Shown: in pieces, positions 31,276 through 42,590 of the stretch
Position numbering within the stretch: the first letter of the stretch is position 1
Layout: each line of letters starts with the position of its first letter
Assembly: GCA_014526335.1 (NCBI GenBank)
Contig: JACTAT010000285.1
Location: 163,297 to 227,296, forward strand
Direction of reading: 5' to 3'
Length of the DNA: 64,000 nucleotides
Source of the DNA: Chrysaora quinquecirrha
Taxonomy: Eukaryota > Cnidaria > Scyphozoa > Semaeostomeae > Pelagiidae
Program-made: the position numbers and the translations under genes
Notes under the pieces: generated by a model
The model's database searches: none
What the model was told of the DNA's origin: nothing
The model's input: only the letters and a program-made list of their open reading frames with translations

Positions 31276-31671
31276 CAGCTAAAAAAACAAAACAGCACAA
31301 TGAAAAGGGGCATATTCCCCTTACCATCGAAAAGAAGCGCAAGAAGGAAACCAGAGTGGGTGCAAAGGCTGACCAGGAACGCATCCAAAGAAAATCATCC
31401 ATTGATATAGAAACTGGAGCAATAGGTAATCATCCACTTTATAACCATGCCTTAGTTTGTAAATAAATGTGCAGTCGAGACAAACCCACAGGGAACAGAT
31501 TAAACAATAGCTACATGGTAGGTTAGCTTTCATACAAGCTGCATATTATTTGCTTGATCTGCCATAATTATATAGATTATATATTTCATCATGTGCTGTT
31601 ACAAAAATCAATCAATTTTAAAGTTATTCCTATGTCAATTGTTTTTCTGGAATTTCAAAAGCTCTTTTTCC

Positions 31672-31978
31672 CATGAGTTCTAGGACACAATTATAATAGA
31701 TTACAGTAGATTGTATCAAAATAGTTTCTTTGCGTACCTCTCTTCCTTTGCATTGACAGCCTTTTTGAGCCATATTTGCTTGTTATGACATGATCCTTCT
31801 TCAGTGCAAGCGTGTGTGGCCTAAAGTTTCGTTAAACAACAACAGCAACGTAACCCTCCTGCGCAGTTTGTCCTACGCAAGGTCCTCTGAATCGACTCCA
31901 TATGAAATAAACTTATTGGATGGAAGTCACGCCAATTTCTTATTGTCCACTTTCGTGCCATGCGCGTAACTTTCGCTT
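31672..31978 (+). repeat. left TIR of the 3.3-kb element
   Basis: Inverted partner of 34669-34975. A typical difference is CCTAAAGTTTCG here against the complement of CGAAACGTTAGG on the right. Homology ends at the inner CTTTCGCTT. Confidence 0.85.
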
Positions 31979-32418
31979 CCAGTCTCCCTTATAGAAAACA
32001 ATGGGGTTCACAACACAGCTTCCGGCGAAAGCACCACTTTCCAGGGGGTCGTGTTGAAGTGAAGACATGGTCACATCACAGAAATCCTTGTAAACAACGT
32101 TCCAAGGAATGGCTCGAAATGGAAAGGACATAGCATCTTTGGTAATGGAAGATGCCTCCTGGGGCACAACAATCAAGACTTTATGACCACATAAAGAAGA
32201 AAAAAGAGAAGGATAATCTTTTGTTTCATTAGTGGCCTATCGATTGGAGATTGGTTGCTGAACAATGACGATAGATGACGATAGATTGATAAATGGATAG
32301 GCCTCTCATCGTCATTCCTGTTCTTTGCTGTTTGTGCAGATATGTTATATGATGGCTGGAATGGCGAACAGTTGGGGCAGGTAGCAAACAATGACAGAAA
32401 ACATGTTGCCTTGAAATA

Positions 32419-32706
32419 TTGGCTTTGTTGAATTTAGAGAACAATTCGCAACAGCAGGAGAAAGACAAGGAGACTGCTTCATCGATCACAGAGAGTTATC
32501 AGAGAGAGCTGAATACGCAATCTATCTATCACAAACAACATTTCGTTACCTGTGAGCTACCTGAGCTGCCTCAAGTCGATGCTTCCTCAAAGTCAAAAGG
32601 TTATAAAGGATTGTTATTGGCCCATATTCTTCCACGTTATACAGTTTATATGAATAATCCAAAATTATGCTACTTAATGTTGAGAAAAAAGAATGGGTCT
32701 AACTAA
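32419..32706 (+). CDS. hypothetical 95-residue protein inside the 3.3-kb element
   Basis: Intact frame (NNSQQQEKDKETASSITESY ... LLLAHILPRYTVYMNN). Hydrophilic N-terminal half, no motif. It may be an exon or chance; the upstream codons stay open a little and no splice sites are obvious. Confidence 0.25.
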   Translation: MALLNLENNSQQQEKDKETASSITESYQRELNTQSIYHKQHFVTCELPELPQVDASSKSKGYKGLLLAHILPRYTVYMNNPKLCYLMLRKKNGSN

Positions 32707-33763
32707 GGCTAGGGCCTAAAACATTCCAATTTTACATTAGAGGGAACCTTTTGAATGGTCTGGTTTGAGCAATATTTTTTACTCATTTTCAAACAAATAA
32801 ATTTTTAATGTAAAGGGTTCAACTGAGCAGCGTTTGAGCTTTCAATACTTTGTGCATTTCTGCAAAATGTATAAGAATACTGCTTTATCCAGACTCCTTT
32901 GTAGAATAGCTACAATGTCTATTGTCTGAGCAACAATAACAACGTGAATATATGATGTCACCATATAAAGTATGGCTCCTCACCACTTTTTAAACCATTG
33001 GCCTACAAAGGTTTCCTCTTTTTGGGTCCTAATCAGTTTCCAGGCTACAAGTTTCTAACTTCAACATTTTCGTGGGCTGATTATTTTTCAAAAGCAATAA
33101 GAATAATGGGTATTGTGCAGTGAAAACATAAGTTTTCAGGATGTTTTTTCGAAGGGGAAGCACCCCCCTGACAACAGGTGCTTTGGCCCTGTATCAAATG
33201 ACATTGTATTTGCTTTTATATTTTGTCTTTGGCACTAAGTTGGCAATTGCAAAAGAGTGTCAAGCTTTTGGCAAAGAAACTTTCAGTGAAGCGAAACAAA
33301 ACGTACTGGGAAATTATGTCAATGATTAGGACACTAATATATTTTAGTCTTTTACGTTCAATGTTAGTAAGTATTAGGGGTTCTCAAACAGTTTGTTAAT
33401 AGTGGATATTTTTAATTGGACTTTGGGGGTTTTTTACTAGTTTTTATCAAGTAGTTTTTCCTTTTTCCTTGTAATTCTATATGTGTTAGATATTTGAGAA
33501 TGAAATTTCAATCCCATTTTCTCAGTCATATCTTATGGGGACAATCCCGGCCACTTTTTTGTTGATACCAATCTTTGGTCGAGTCCCATTCCAAGTTGAT
33601 TGTCTTTGCCATTGGTATTCCCAGTCCTAGTTCACAAAATCCCAATCCCAGCACAAAATGTCATCCCCAAGTGTCAGGCAAATCCAACAAATCCCAGATC
33701 CCATTTTCACCCTGTACAGGATCCTTTATCATATATCTTTCCCTGGGCTTTCACTTAAAGGAC
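32707..33763. other. non-coding interior of the 3.3-kb element
   Basis: No frame with recognisable content. A short CCCAATCCC / AATCCCAG-rich patch lies at 33575-33700. Nothing else stands out. Confidence 0.4.
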
Positions 33764-34648
33764 TTAAAGTGTCCATGACAATTCCTTTGGATACATACAT
33801 TTGCGAATTCCACAGTTTGTAATTCTCTTCTTTGTGACCACTTGACTACCAAAAACATTGAGGAGACTCTGACCAAAGACATGTTTAGCTACTGGCTGAA
33901 TCATCCTATCTGTTGCTGCCTTGAAGTACAAGTCATAAGCTGCTTCCACTGCAGTTTTTCCATCACTGGTCGCATAAAACAGCTGCTCGATTATGTGCTC
34001 ATGAACGCTGAAATAAGATATTTGTGATACACACAATAAAAATTCCAGTAAAATTTTGACATTAGGTAATACAATTTTCATGCAGAGTTTTCCCGAAGTT
34101 CTTAGCTAGTGAGCAAGGCAATATCATGCTATGGGGGTGCTATCGAGAACTGCATTTCATTTAATTGAAATATAAAAAGGCTGATACCGTCGCTATCAGA
34201 CAGGATACAGGCCCATAGATTCAAGAACTAGTAATCTTACCTCATCGATAATATTGCATTTTGATTCGGGCCTAAGCAAGGCAATCTCATGCCGTGCGTG
34301 GAGGTGCTCTCGAAAATCGTATTTAATCAAAATATATAAATATTATACGAATATTATACTGTCGTTAACTGACAGGATACAGGCTCATGCAAGAACTAGT
34401 AATCTCACCTCACACATGAACCCCCTCCATTCTGCAGAGTTGAAGTGTTGGCGATATTCATCATCTTGCTTTTGCTTCATGTGCGATTTGTTCCCGACGG
34501 GACGACTCAAATCTTGGCGCGCTTTCTCATCCCAAGATTCACTTGAATTCCCGCCTGTTTTTAAAAACGTTCTCTCGCTCGTGTTTGCCCCCCTGAGAAG
34601 CCTCATGTCATTGGCTCGTGAAAACCTAAAACATATGACGTCTGCCAT
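33764..34648 (-). pseudogene. two-exon gene of the 3.3-kb element (34648-34409, ~34007-33764)
   Basis: Exon 1 starts at ATG 34648 next to the TIR: MADVICFRFSRANDMRLLRG, SESWDEKARQDLSRP, QDDEYRQHFNSAEWRGF. It ends at GAG|GTGAGA (34409). The F...D..LL.......W...A..L pattern suggests a SANT/trihelix-like DNA-binding domain, tentatively. A downstream block from an acceptor near 34007 reads EHIIEQLFYATSDGKTAVEA and DRMIQPVAKHVFGQSLLN to the stop at 33764. Phases of the two blocks do not match directly, so an extra exon or a lesion lies between, where two imperfect repeats occur. Confidence 0.45.
34110..34412. repeat. two imperfect ~150-bp direct repeats inside the 3.3-kb element
   Basis: The stretch with GAGCAAGGCAATATCATGC ... 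ACAGGATACAGGCCCAT ... AAGAACTAGTAATCTTACCT (34110-34242) recurs diverged at about 34272-34411. Both copies end in the same minus-strand splice-donor context (AGGTRAGATTACTAG), so an exon boundary was duplicated. Confidence 0.6.
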
Positions 34649-34668
34649 GGCAGATCCCATATAAGGTA

Positions 34669-34975
34669 AAGCGAAAGTTACGCGCATGGCACGAAAGTGG
34701 ACAATAAGAAATTGGCGTGACTTCCATCCCATAAGTTTATTTCATATGGAGTCGATTCAGAGGACCTTGCGTAGGACAAACTGCGCAGGAGGGTTACGTT
34801 GCTGTTGTTGTTTAACGAAACGTTAGGCCACACACGCTTGCACTGAAGAAGGATCATGTCATAACAAGCAAATATGGCTCAAAAAGGCTGTCAATGCAAA
34901 GGAAGAGAGGTACGCAAAGAAACTATTTTGATACAATCTACTGTAATCTACTATAATTGTGTCCTAGAACTCATG
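34669..34975 (-). repeat. right TIR of the 3.3-kb element
   Basis: Runs inward from CATGAG at 34975 on the minus strand. The first exon of the minus-strand gene starts 21 bp inside its inner edge, so the TIR probably contains the promoter. Confidence 0.85.
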
Positions 34976-35187
34976 TTTTTCCACATAACTATAAATCAGA
35001 AATTAGGCATCAATCAATGATCTTTTTGCAGTATGTTACAATTAATTTTTTTGAATACCCATAGTTATAAGAGAAAACTAAAGTCTGGAAGCAGAACAAA
35101 GCGCATTGTTCACGGTTTTGTTTTTGCATTCGATGTTGATCTGACCTGTCACGTGACCATGAGAGTGCATCAAATTTTCATAACAAC

Positions 35188-36221
35188 ATGGCCGGAGAGG
35201 AAAACTTCTTTAGTGGAGATGATTTTGACGCAATTTTCGCCCTTTTTGACGAACCGATTCTCATGAATCGCTTTAGGGCTGTTGAACAGTAGTTTTCATA
35301 TGGCCTTTTCAACGTTCACCTTTATTTTCAGAATGTAGAACCTTGCGAAGAAGGGGGAGAAGAAGTATACAATTTCCCCTGTGACCTTTGTAAAAAAGTC
35401 TGCAAATCAAAGCGTGGGTTAAGTCGTCACAAGACTACGATGCATAAAAACCAGGGCCTTCAGTCAGCTGGAGAAGATAGCAGTCTGAAGAAAGCAGCAG
35501 AATCGATTCTCCACCCTTTGAAGTTAAAGAAGATGATTCAAGTTAGTGTGTCAAAGCTGGCAAAAGATGAATGCTATCCAGCAGAGATCTTACAAGAGCT
35601 CAGTAATTGCAGCTTCAATTTAGACGATATGCTGTTTGCTTACTCATTTATCAAACCAGCCATAACAGAGTTTGAGGGAAATGCTGAAAGATTTTACCCT
35701 AATTTTTATAAATGTGTATCACAAGAACAGTTGCCTTTCAGGATTTTGAGTAGGCACAGCTACTTGCTAGTTGGATTTGAGCTGGCAAACCATATCTTAG
35801 CTCATTTGAATGACTCAAATATTCTGAAGATTTGCGTGCTAAGAAATTTGACCTAGCTACCTTCTCAAAGAAAGACATAGCATGTATTGCGAATCTGAGT
35901 GGGTATGTTTTTAGCAATTTTTACAGACGTGTCCGCAATTCAAGGAAGTGGAATACATACAGAAGTCAAATATCACTTTTGCTGGCTGGAAAGTCAATCA
36001 TCGTTGATGATCAATCAAATACTGCCAATGCACTTGTTGATGAAAGAAACAGAGGTGGACTTTGGAAAATGTCTTCTGAAGTTATAAGCATGTTCAGCAT
36101 TGCTGAGGCACATTTTCGCTCACAGTGCTGTTCTACATACAATAGAATTGATGCAAAAGATATGACTAATGTGCTTATGCAAGATTCAGAAATATTATCA
36201 AAATTTGTGATTATTAAATGA
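35188..36221 (+). pseudogene. C2H2 zinc-finger protein gene, two exons, one frameshift
   Basis: Exon 1 from ATG 35188 (MAGEENFFSGDDFDAIFALF ...) ends at CAG near 35289, where the donor reads TAGTTT instead of GTAGTTT. Exon 2 starts after TTATTTTCAG at 35332 in matching phase. It contains one C2H2 finger, CDLCKKVCKSKRGLSRHKTTMH, then an alpha-helical region (FAYSFIKPAITEFEGNAERF, FYKCVSQEQ, GFELANHILAHL). A one-base shift near 35830 leads to a second frame with SKKDIACIANLSGYVFSNFY and VDERNRGGLWKMSSEVISMF. This architecture belongs to a repeated invertebrate family I associate with transposons. The damaged donor and the shift make it a pseudogene. Confidence 0.6.
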
Positions 36222-37381
36222 CTTTCATGTGAACTGTTAATTATCCATCCGATAAGCTTCAAGTTCAATACTCGCTTTTTGAATTCTTCAAGAGAGCTAT
36301 AAAATGAATTTTGCAACCTTGTGGGTGGGTCAGTATGACGCTTTCTAGCAATTGTCTTGGCTGAAGTTCTTGGTTGATTTGTATATTGACTAAAAGGAAA
36401 ATAATTCAGACTCAATAGAGCACAGAAGAAAATAGCTGTGAGAAGAATGTTAAACATTTAGAATAATTTACTGTATACATAATGAGTTACAGTACAGGCC
36501 TGTATATATGGAAAAAATGGTATATTTTTAGACCTGACAAAAAAGATTTCCAAAATCCTTACCTGCTAGGAGCAGCAGACTTCTTTGGTAAATTTAATGT
36601 CGGTGTTGATCCAGGTATTAATGTCTTTCTATCTTGATCTATGAAGATAGACTAACGTTCTTTTGATTTCTTATTTGTAATAACACTGATAATAACTAAT
36701 CATACATTAATAGAAAATCTACACTTCATCTCATATTTGTCGAACCAGTGGTGTGGCCAGGGGAGGGTATGAGGGGTCAAATGCCCCCCACTTCCAAGAA
36801 TTTGGCTAAAATGGACATTGAAAAATGCAATAAATATATCTGGGTATACCTTTTTACCCTCCCCCACTTCCAGTCTGAAAATTTTAGACTTTTGCCTGCT
36901 CACTATTTTTGTCTGGCCCTGCCACTGTGTCGAACGATTTTAGGTTTCCTGTTGGCTATTTGGTCACACTGAACCACTGACATAGATCAGGATTTCATTC
37001 AAGGAGAGAACAGGGCTATAGCGAGTACTGGCCTATTGGCCTAACATAGCCGCATGAAGTTGCGAGGTGTAAACCGACGACATTAAATTTGGGCATTTAC
37101 ATGCATAGAAAAGTAAGAAGGAAATGATAATACTTACGTTGAATAAGTTGATCAGGAGTGTAATTTTTTTTGCATATGTACAGGTTACACTCATTGATTT
37201 GCTTCCTCAAGCTCGCATCGATGACCCTATCTTTGGTGATAACATGAATTAGCCTTCCTCTCCAGCTTGTATTGAACTCGTCTTTCGCAACGGGGACTTG
37301 AAATATCGCAATTCCTTGATACTTCTTATTTCTAGACGTGTGGCATCCAAAAATGGAACAATTTGCACCAGGCATTCCCAC
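36220..37381 (-). CDS. THAP-like zinc-finger gene, three exons visible
   Basis: Exon 1 (37381-37138): MGMPGANCSIFGCHTSRNKK, then SWRGRLIHVITKDRVID and NLYICKKNYTPDQLIQ. This is a C2CH THAP-type finger in which the usual CSEHF is replaced by ICKKNY. It ends at a GTAAGT donor. Exon 2 (36628-36563) gives PGSTPTLNLPKKS, the usual sequence after such fingers, with a GTAAGG donor. Exon 3 (about 36389-36220), after TTCCTTTTAG, gives RKRHTDPPTRLQN and SLEEFKKRVLNLKLIGW. No stop interrupts these blocks. The 3' end overlaps the tail of the C2H2 gene on the other strand, so the two convergent genes may form one transposon. Confidence 0.55.
36629..37137. other. intron of the THAP-like gene
   Basis: Lies between its first two exons. 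36740-36930 resembles a short repeat fragment (GGGGAGGGTATGAGGGGTCAAATGCCCCCC) with no coding signal. Confidence 0.4.
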
Positions 37382-37635
37382 GTAAAAGACCTAAAACCGG
37401 CACAATTTCGACGCATACAGTGTACAAATCGCCATTTACATCGGGACGAAAAAAATTTGATGCACCTTCTAGTGGACTGAGCACAAAAATTTTTCGCACA
37501 ATAACATAGAGCAATAGAGCCTTCACAGCTTCCAGACTATAGTTCTCTCTTATGACTATGGAATATCACTACTTGTTCTGTCAAAATCTAGCCTAAAAAT
37601 ATGAATGCTAATGCTTGGTGACCTTTTGCTATCAG

Positions 37636-38155
37636 GCATATCCAGCGACAAGAGATCAAAAGCTGTTCAGAGACATGATGGCGAAGACAAAAGACAAAAG
37701 GTAAGTAATTAATTATTAACTGATTAGAAGAAACCAACTTGAAAATCTCTATTCAAGTCTTCAAAAATTGTTTAATTCAAGTTTTGTAGGGTAAGCAGAA
37801 GAAAACAAGGAGAAGCATTCAGTATCTTTAGATAGAAAAATGCGGGTGTTTCTGAGATAAGTACTATCTATATTTTCCTTCTGATATTAACATACATTCA
37901 ATAACATTGCAATGATAAATTTCATCGCATCCTTTGCAGCAATTAGAGATTGAGGAACAGGAAGTAATTTCTGATTGTGAAAATGAGGTATTCTCAGAAA
38001 CAGAAGAGGAAGAAGCAGTGCTTTTAGAACAGAAGGAGAAAGTAGAAACAGTTACAGTACCTGATGATCAATTTGATGATGCCAATAAATCTGATCACAT
38101 GGGTCGCGGTATGGGACCGACCCTGCTCTGTTGGCCTGCAGTTGGTCTGCTTTAG
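37636..38155 (+). other. two exon-like blocks of an acidic protein
   Basis: 37636-37700 is bounded by an acceptor (CTATCAG) and a donor (AAAG|GTAAGT) and reads AYPATRDQKLFRDMMAKTK in one frame. 37940 onwards, after CTTTGCAG, reads LEIEEQEVISDCENEVFSE and an acidic tail. The C-terminal half is antisense to the cysteine-cluster exon at 38100-38393. Only the splice signals and composition support them. Confidence 0.3.
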
Positions 38156-38399
38156 CCAACCACAGAAATCCTTAAGAAATGGTCGCAGCCCTGTTGGTAT
38201 ATTTTCCTTTCTCGCCAGTATTGCATGCTCCCTGCAAAAAGCTTCATTTTGGCCACCTGGCTCTTTGACACATACATCAGGTAGCTTTATTCCTGGGATG
38301 TTGGTGGCTTTTTTTGTAACTGGCCACATGCAGTGCGGGTGGCGTAGCTTCCACACACCATCTTCCACAGTAAATGTTTCACATCCTGGCTAAATGAGA

Positions 38400-38898
38400 A
38401 TTACAACAAGAGATGTTATTAGAGAATGGAATTACTCCTTTATTTGGTTAATTCCTGTGAACGTTCTTTTAACCCCAGATTTGCGAGGACGTTACGGGAA
38501 AAAATTTATTTGCAGCACCTTTTCTCAGTATACGCGTTTAGGTGTATTTATTGTGACTTTCAGAACATGGCAAAATGTACACAGGTTTGACCGTGACAAA
38601 ATGTCCTTAAACTGGCTATATCTCCTATAATACTTGATTTCTATAATTTTGTAAGTTATATATTTGCTATCCTTCAAAGTTTTTTTACCTCCAATTCTCT
38701 TGTAAAAATTTATTGATTTCTATTAAATATATCGGGCTCATTTGTTATGCTCTTTGAGACTAAAGTTTCAGATATCAAAAGTTTAAAATATAGATTATTA
38801 TGACGTCATAACCTCGGCACTCTATTCCAGATTTCCACATTCCCCCCACTTGGTCGCGAAAGCTTCAAACTAAAGTCTCTTCTCATGAGTTACTCACC
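38400..38898. other. AT-rich intron-like stretch
   Basis: Between exons 3 and 4 of the cysteine-cluster gene. Nothing recognisable. Confidence 0.35.
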
Positions 38899-39128
38899 TC
38901 TCTTTTTGCAATCATAAGTACATATTTTATGGTCATATAGTTCAACTTCCCGTCTTTTCTTGATCTCCCCCATGAAATCATCGAACTGCTTGTCTTGCGT
39001 GCCCTTGAATGCCCAATCCATCCCTCTTTCTTTTATTTCTTCTTCATTATGCAGTTGATAAAATGCACGTGATACAATTCGCCTTTCCATTCTTTCCTCA
39101 TACTCCTTTGCATTTTCACGTTTCGCTA

Positions 39129-39705
39129 GAAATGAAAATTCCTGATAAAGGACAAGTGAATAAAAATTTGAAGCAATATAGATACGTATTTATTTGATAA
39201 GGGCCTAAAAAATTCATCCAGTACTGAAAGTTTCTTAAATTGCCCAGATTTTGAGTTCTTAAAGTTTCTTCAGATTTTCTTGAGTACCCATATTGGCAAC
39301 ATAGTTATTCTATCTGATTAACGTTCCAAACCCATTTATCCATCGTTATTTGAATGCACATTTGTTTCCTGTTTGTCTTCTTGTCACAGAAATGCTTTAT
39401 AGCAGACGAAACAGGAAATGAAAGATAATTTTTAGCTGCCTGAGGTTAAAAATTTCCTACGTAAAAAATTTCCAGTACTGGAGTTTCTTTAATTTTTGGC
39501 CATTCGAGAATCTACGTTTCTTATTATACGCGTAATACACGATTGTGATTGGTGGTTTTTCAATAGCTAGACCTGGTTATTATTCAATAGTTATTCAGTA
39601 GCCAAAAGTTGACTTCAGCGTGACCAGTCTCTTCTTTGGTCTTCGCCCTTCAGTGTGGACTGGCTTGAATGAAGAAGTTAAGTTATCTGGAAGCCTTCCT
39701 ATAAT
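39129..39705. other. intron-like stretch with no gene
   Basis: AT-rich, between the exon at 38899-39128 and the duplicated promoter. No reading frame or repeat end is recognised. Confidence 0.35.
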
Positions 39706-39960
39706 CTCTTGGAGGAATTCCGCAAAGGAGCTCATTATTTCTCTTCAGCGGAGCATATACTGGACACTGCTATTAATGTGAATAAATAATGTAAATAATT
39801 CACGTTTATTAGCAACTGCTATTAATGTGAATAAATAATGTAAATAATTCACGTTTATTAGCAACTCTTGCTACTTAAAGGCATCCCAATACCGGAAATG
39901 ATGATAGAGATAACAAATGAAGGAAGAAAAAGGCAAGGTTCATACATTTGGAATTGCGTG
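39706..39960 (-). repeat. duplicated 5' region of the cysteine-cluster gene, downstream copy
   Basis: Matches 40874-41079 in the same orientation. It includes the first ten codons' worth of exon 1 and about 175 bp of upstream DNA, plus an extra tandem 49-bp copy (TGCTATTAATGTGAATAAAT ... TTTATTAGCAAC). Confidence 0.8.
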
Positions 39961-40873
39961 CTGAATAGATGATTTCTAGAATCTTGTGAGCTGAATAGAT
40001 GATTTCTGCAACAGGCCTTTCTTGTTTATTGTGTCGTTGTATGCTTCCGCAAAACCTTCAAACGTTACTTGATTGTGGAGACTAGAATAGAAGACAATGT
40101 TAACAATGAATTGCAAATTTGACAACCCACATAAACTCAAAAAGGTCTTAATCAAAAAGCTACACAATATGGTACATTCTGAATGTAATAAGAGGATCAA
40201 AAGTTGCTACTTAAGTAGATACTTACGCTAAATACGAATGCAGCCATGCCAAACTTCGAGCAAAATAGCATTCATCGCTACATTCGACGAAATTCCGCTG
40301 CATTTCATACTTTTTGTAGCCAACTACAGAGTTCCCGAAAGCAGCGTAGCCAAAGTTGATGGCAGGAGCACAATTTCGGCATCGTAGATTTATTTTAATG
40401 GCTGGAGTGGGTCCTTCCTCCGTGAAGACGGTTGCTCTGGTCGGGTTATGGTGCATAACAAGATGAGAGGAACAAATCGTGCAGTTGCTTATTGGTGGGG
40501 ACAAAGGTAACGTAGCTGGGTGCTGTAATGCCATACCTTCTTCAACAAGAACATTCTCCAAGTCAGCATCCATATTTGTACTCACTCTTGAGGTAAGATC
40601 AGCCAGATGTTTGGCTTCTTCTTTGGAAACTTGCTTATTGAGTAAACGAGATGCGATGTTAGAAAGAACAGGAACCATATAATTTATTGCTGAAGCCGGC
40701 AAAGTGGTAACGAATTTCTTCCATACTGCATACTTGGAGAAGCCAAATTTCATGACTAGGATCTTTTCTGTCTTTTCTTTGTATAATTTGTCGTCTATAT
40801 ACAGTATAGGTGCGTCTTGTATTGTTTCTAAACAACGTAATAGATCGTCTTGGATCTTTCTTTTAGCTCTGGA

Positions 40874-41079
40874 CTCTTGGAGGAATTCGGCAAAGGAGCT
40901 CATTATTTCTCTTCAGCGGAGCATATACTGGACACTGCTATTAATGTGAATAAATAATGTAAATAATTCACATTTATTAGCAACTCTTGCTACTTAAAGG
41001 CATCCCTATACCGGAAATGACGATAGAGATAACAAATGAAGGAAGAAAAAGGCAAGGTTCATACATTTGGAATTGCGTG
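40874..41079 (-). promoter_or_regulatory. 5' end and presumed promoter of the cysteine-cluster gene (repeat copy 2)
   Basis: Contains the ATG (40903) and its upstream DNA. The outer part (GATAACAAATGAAGGAAGAAA ... GGTTCATACATTTGGAATT) is also echoed at about 43175-43227, suggesting a conserved upstream element of this family. No TATA box is obvious. Confidence 0.45.
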
Positions 41080-41152
41080 ATAGATAGTATATAATAAGTC
41101 CTATTACAGTGCACTACTTATTGCGAAATTCTGAAATGTGCTTAATAAAATT

Positions 41153-42590
41153 GTAGGAGTAAAACGTCACAAAAAAGGTTTTCCTTTTGTGTGATCTATT
41201 CCATAATAAAGTTTAATTGACCAATTATCAGATAGTATAAATGAATGAGTTTACAATGCATATATTGGGTATAAGCAGTCTTTTACTTTTACACAATAAG
41301 CTAAACTTTTACAACAAAGCTAAGGTAGTAATTACCTTAATTACTAGTGCAGATATGTGCAAACTTTTTAAATTCATTGAAGAATTAGGTCTATTTTTAA
41401 ATTTTCCATACAATTCTGGTTTTTCCAAGTTATTTATTTCCTCCAACCAGTGTCCATCAAATATTGTAAAAAGACAACGCACATGAGAACCAAACTTTCA
41501 AAACCGTGTAGTATAGTGTGGAAGTGTAAACACCAAAGTTCGGTTGTGATGTGCATTGTCTCTGTATTTCCAAATAGGGTCACTTTTCAATGCGGTAGGG
41601 CAAGCGTGCTGAAACTTGTTTTCCTCCACCATTTCTAGACCATCATGAAAACACTTTAGTTCGGTTCTGATATACGTTGTCTATTTCATACCTAATTGCA
41701 GTGATAATCACTGCGTGCAGTGATGAAATGGCTTTATGCAATGTTACAGTAAAAATTTGCAGTGATAAAAGTGTTTACTGCAAGAAGTTTCAATTTCTGG
41801 AATCACGAACACTAAGCCAACAGAGATTGAATTTACCTGTTCCATTGCCTGCATCACCGCTCTTTTGATTTAGATTAGAAATAATCAAAATTTTTCCTTG
41901 CCTTTTCTAAAAAAATTTGGCACTCATACCCTTATAGGGCGTTGGTCACCTTGACAGCCAAAGTTAAGCACGTGGACAGCAAATAATTTCTTGGGGCTCC
42001 GCCCTGAATCCCCTGTACTTGATCTAATGTGCAGTGATAGAATTTCCTAAAAATTAGGATGGTCTAATTCCAAATAGGGCCCCTTGCCATTTCGATGCAG
42101 TAGGGCTAGAGTACTCAAATTAGTTTTCCTTTGTATTATTTCAACTAGACTATCATGAAACTTTCAGTTCGGCTCTGGTGTGCGTTGTATTTTGCAAGTA
42201 GGGTCCCCTTTTGATGCCGTTGGGTTAGGGTGCTCAAAATGCTCTCAGGTAGGGTGATAATGGGCTGTCTTCGCATGGTCCACGTTCAACTACTCACGCA
42301 CAGTTGTGGTGCCACACGTAATTAAGACCCACGTTGTTACTTTCCATTTGTTTTGTGTGAAATCAATGACCTTCATTGTTCAACTTATAACCATTCCTTT
42401 CAAGGAAACAATAGGTTATATTGTTATTTTTGTAATTAACGGTATTGTGTCAAAGTAAAAGACTGCTTATACCCAATATGCAAACTCATTCATTAATATA
42501 CTATCTGATAATTGGTCAATTAAACTTTATCGATCCTTTTGCGAATCGATCCCGCAAAAGGACAACCTTTTTGTGACGTTTCACTCCTGC
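41153..42590. mobile_element. 1.4-kb non-autonomous TIR element, TSD AAAATT
   Basis: The left end GTAGGAGTAAAACGTCACAA ... TATTGGGTATAAGCAGTCTTTTACTTT (41153-41290) is mirrored at about 42446-42590, with AAAATT directly outside both ends (41147-41152, 42591-42596). TIRs are about 140 bp with small indels. No frame resembles a transposase. Confidence 0.8.

Larger units (their letters stand above)
31672..34975. mobile_element. 3.3-kb DNA transposon with 307-bp TIRs and 7-bp TSD
   Basis: The sequence at 31672-31978, beginning CATGAGTTCTAGGACACAAT, is repeated inverted at 34669-34975 with only scattered substitutions. TTTTTCC flanks both sides (31665-31671 and 34976-34982), a perfect 7-bp target duplication that fixes the borders. 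The interior holds a plus-strand 95-residue frame and a minus-strand gene with a spliced exon, neither with a recognisable DDE core. Superfamily not assigned; long TIRs and a TSD longer than 6 bp would fit MULE-like or other long-TIR groups. Confidence 0.85.
38100..40903 (-). pseudogene. CxC5/CxC6-type cysteine-cluster gene (KDZ-transposon-associated family), four blocks
   Basis: Exon 1 (40903-40224): MSSFAEFLQESRAKRKIQDD, ISNCTICSSHLVMHHNPTR, ATVFTEEGPTPAIKINLRCR with CRNC, ending at GC|GTAAGT. That is the CxxC...CxxC cluster of CxC5 domains. Exon 2 (from about 40087, after TATTCTAG) continues in phase, HNQVTFEGFAEAYNDTINKK, but its end is disrupted near 39960-40000. Exon 3 (39128-38899): KEYEERMERRIVSRAFYQLH, WAFKGTQDKQFDDFM, then CTYDC and a GTGAGT donor. 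Exon 4 (38393-38100): VEDGVWKLRHPHCMWPV, LPDVCVKEPGGQNEAFCREH, matching the CxC6-like C/H cluster. Such proteins accompany or derive from KDZ transposons. The exon-2 break suggests inactivation. Confidence 0.6.

Noticed and set aside
39706..41079. Direct repeats as LTRs of a retrotransposon
   Set aside because: No TG...CA ends, primer site or gag-pol between them, and one copy contains a start codon of the enclosed gene; a local duplication explains it better.
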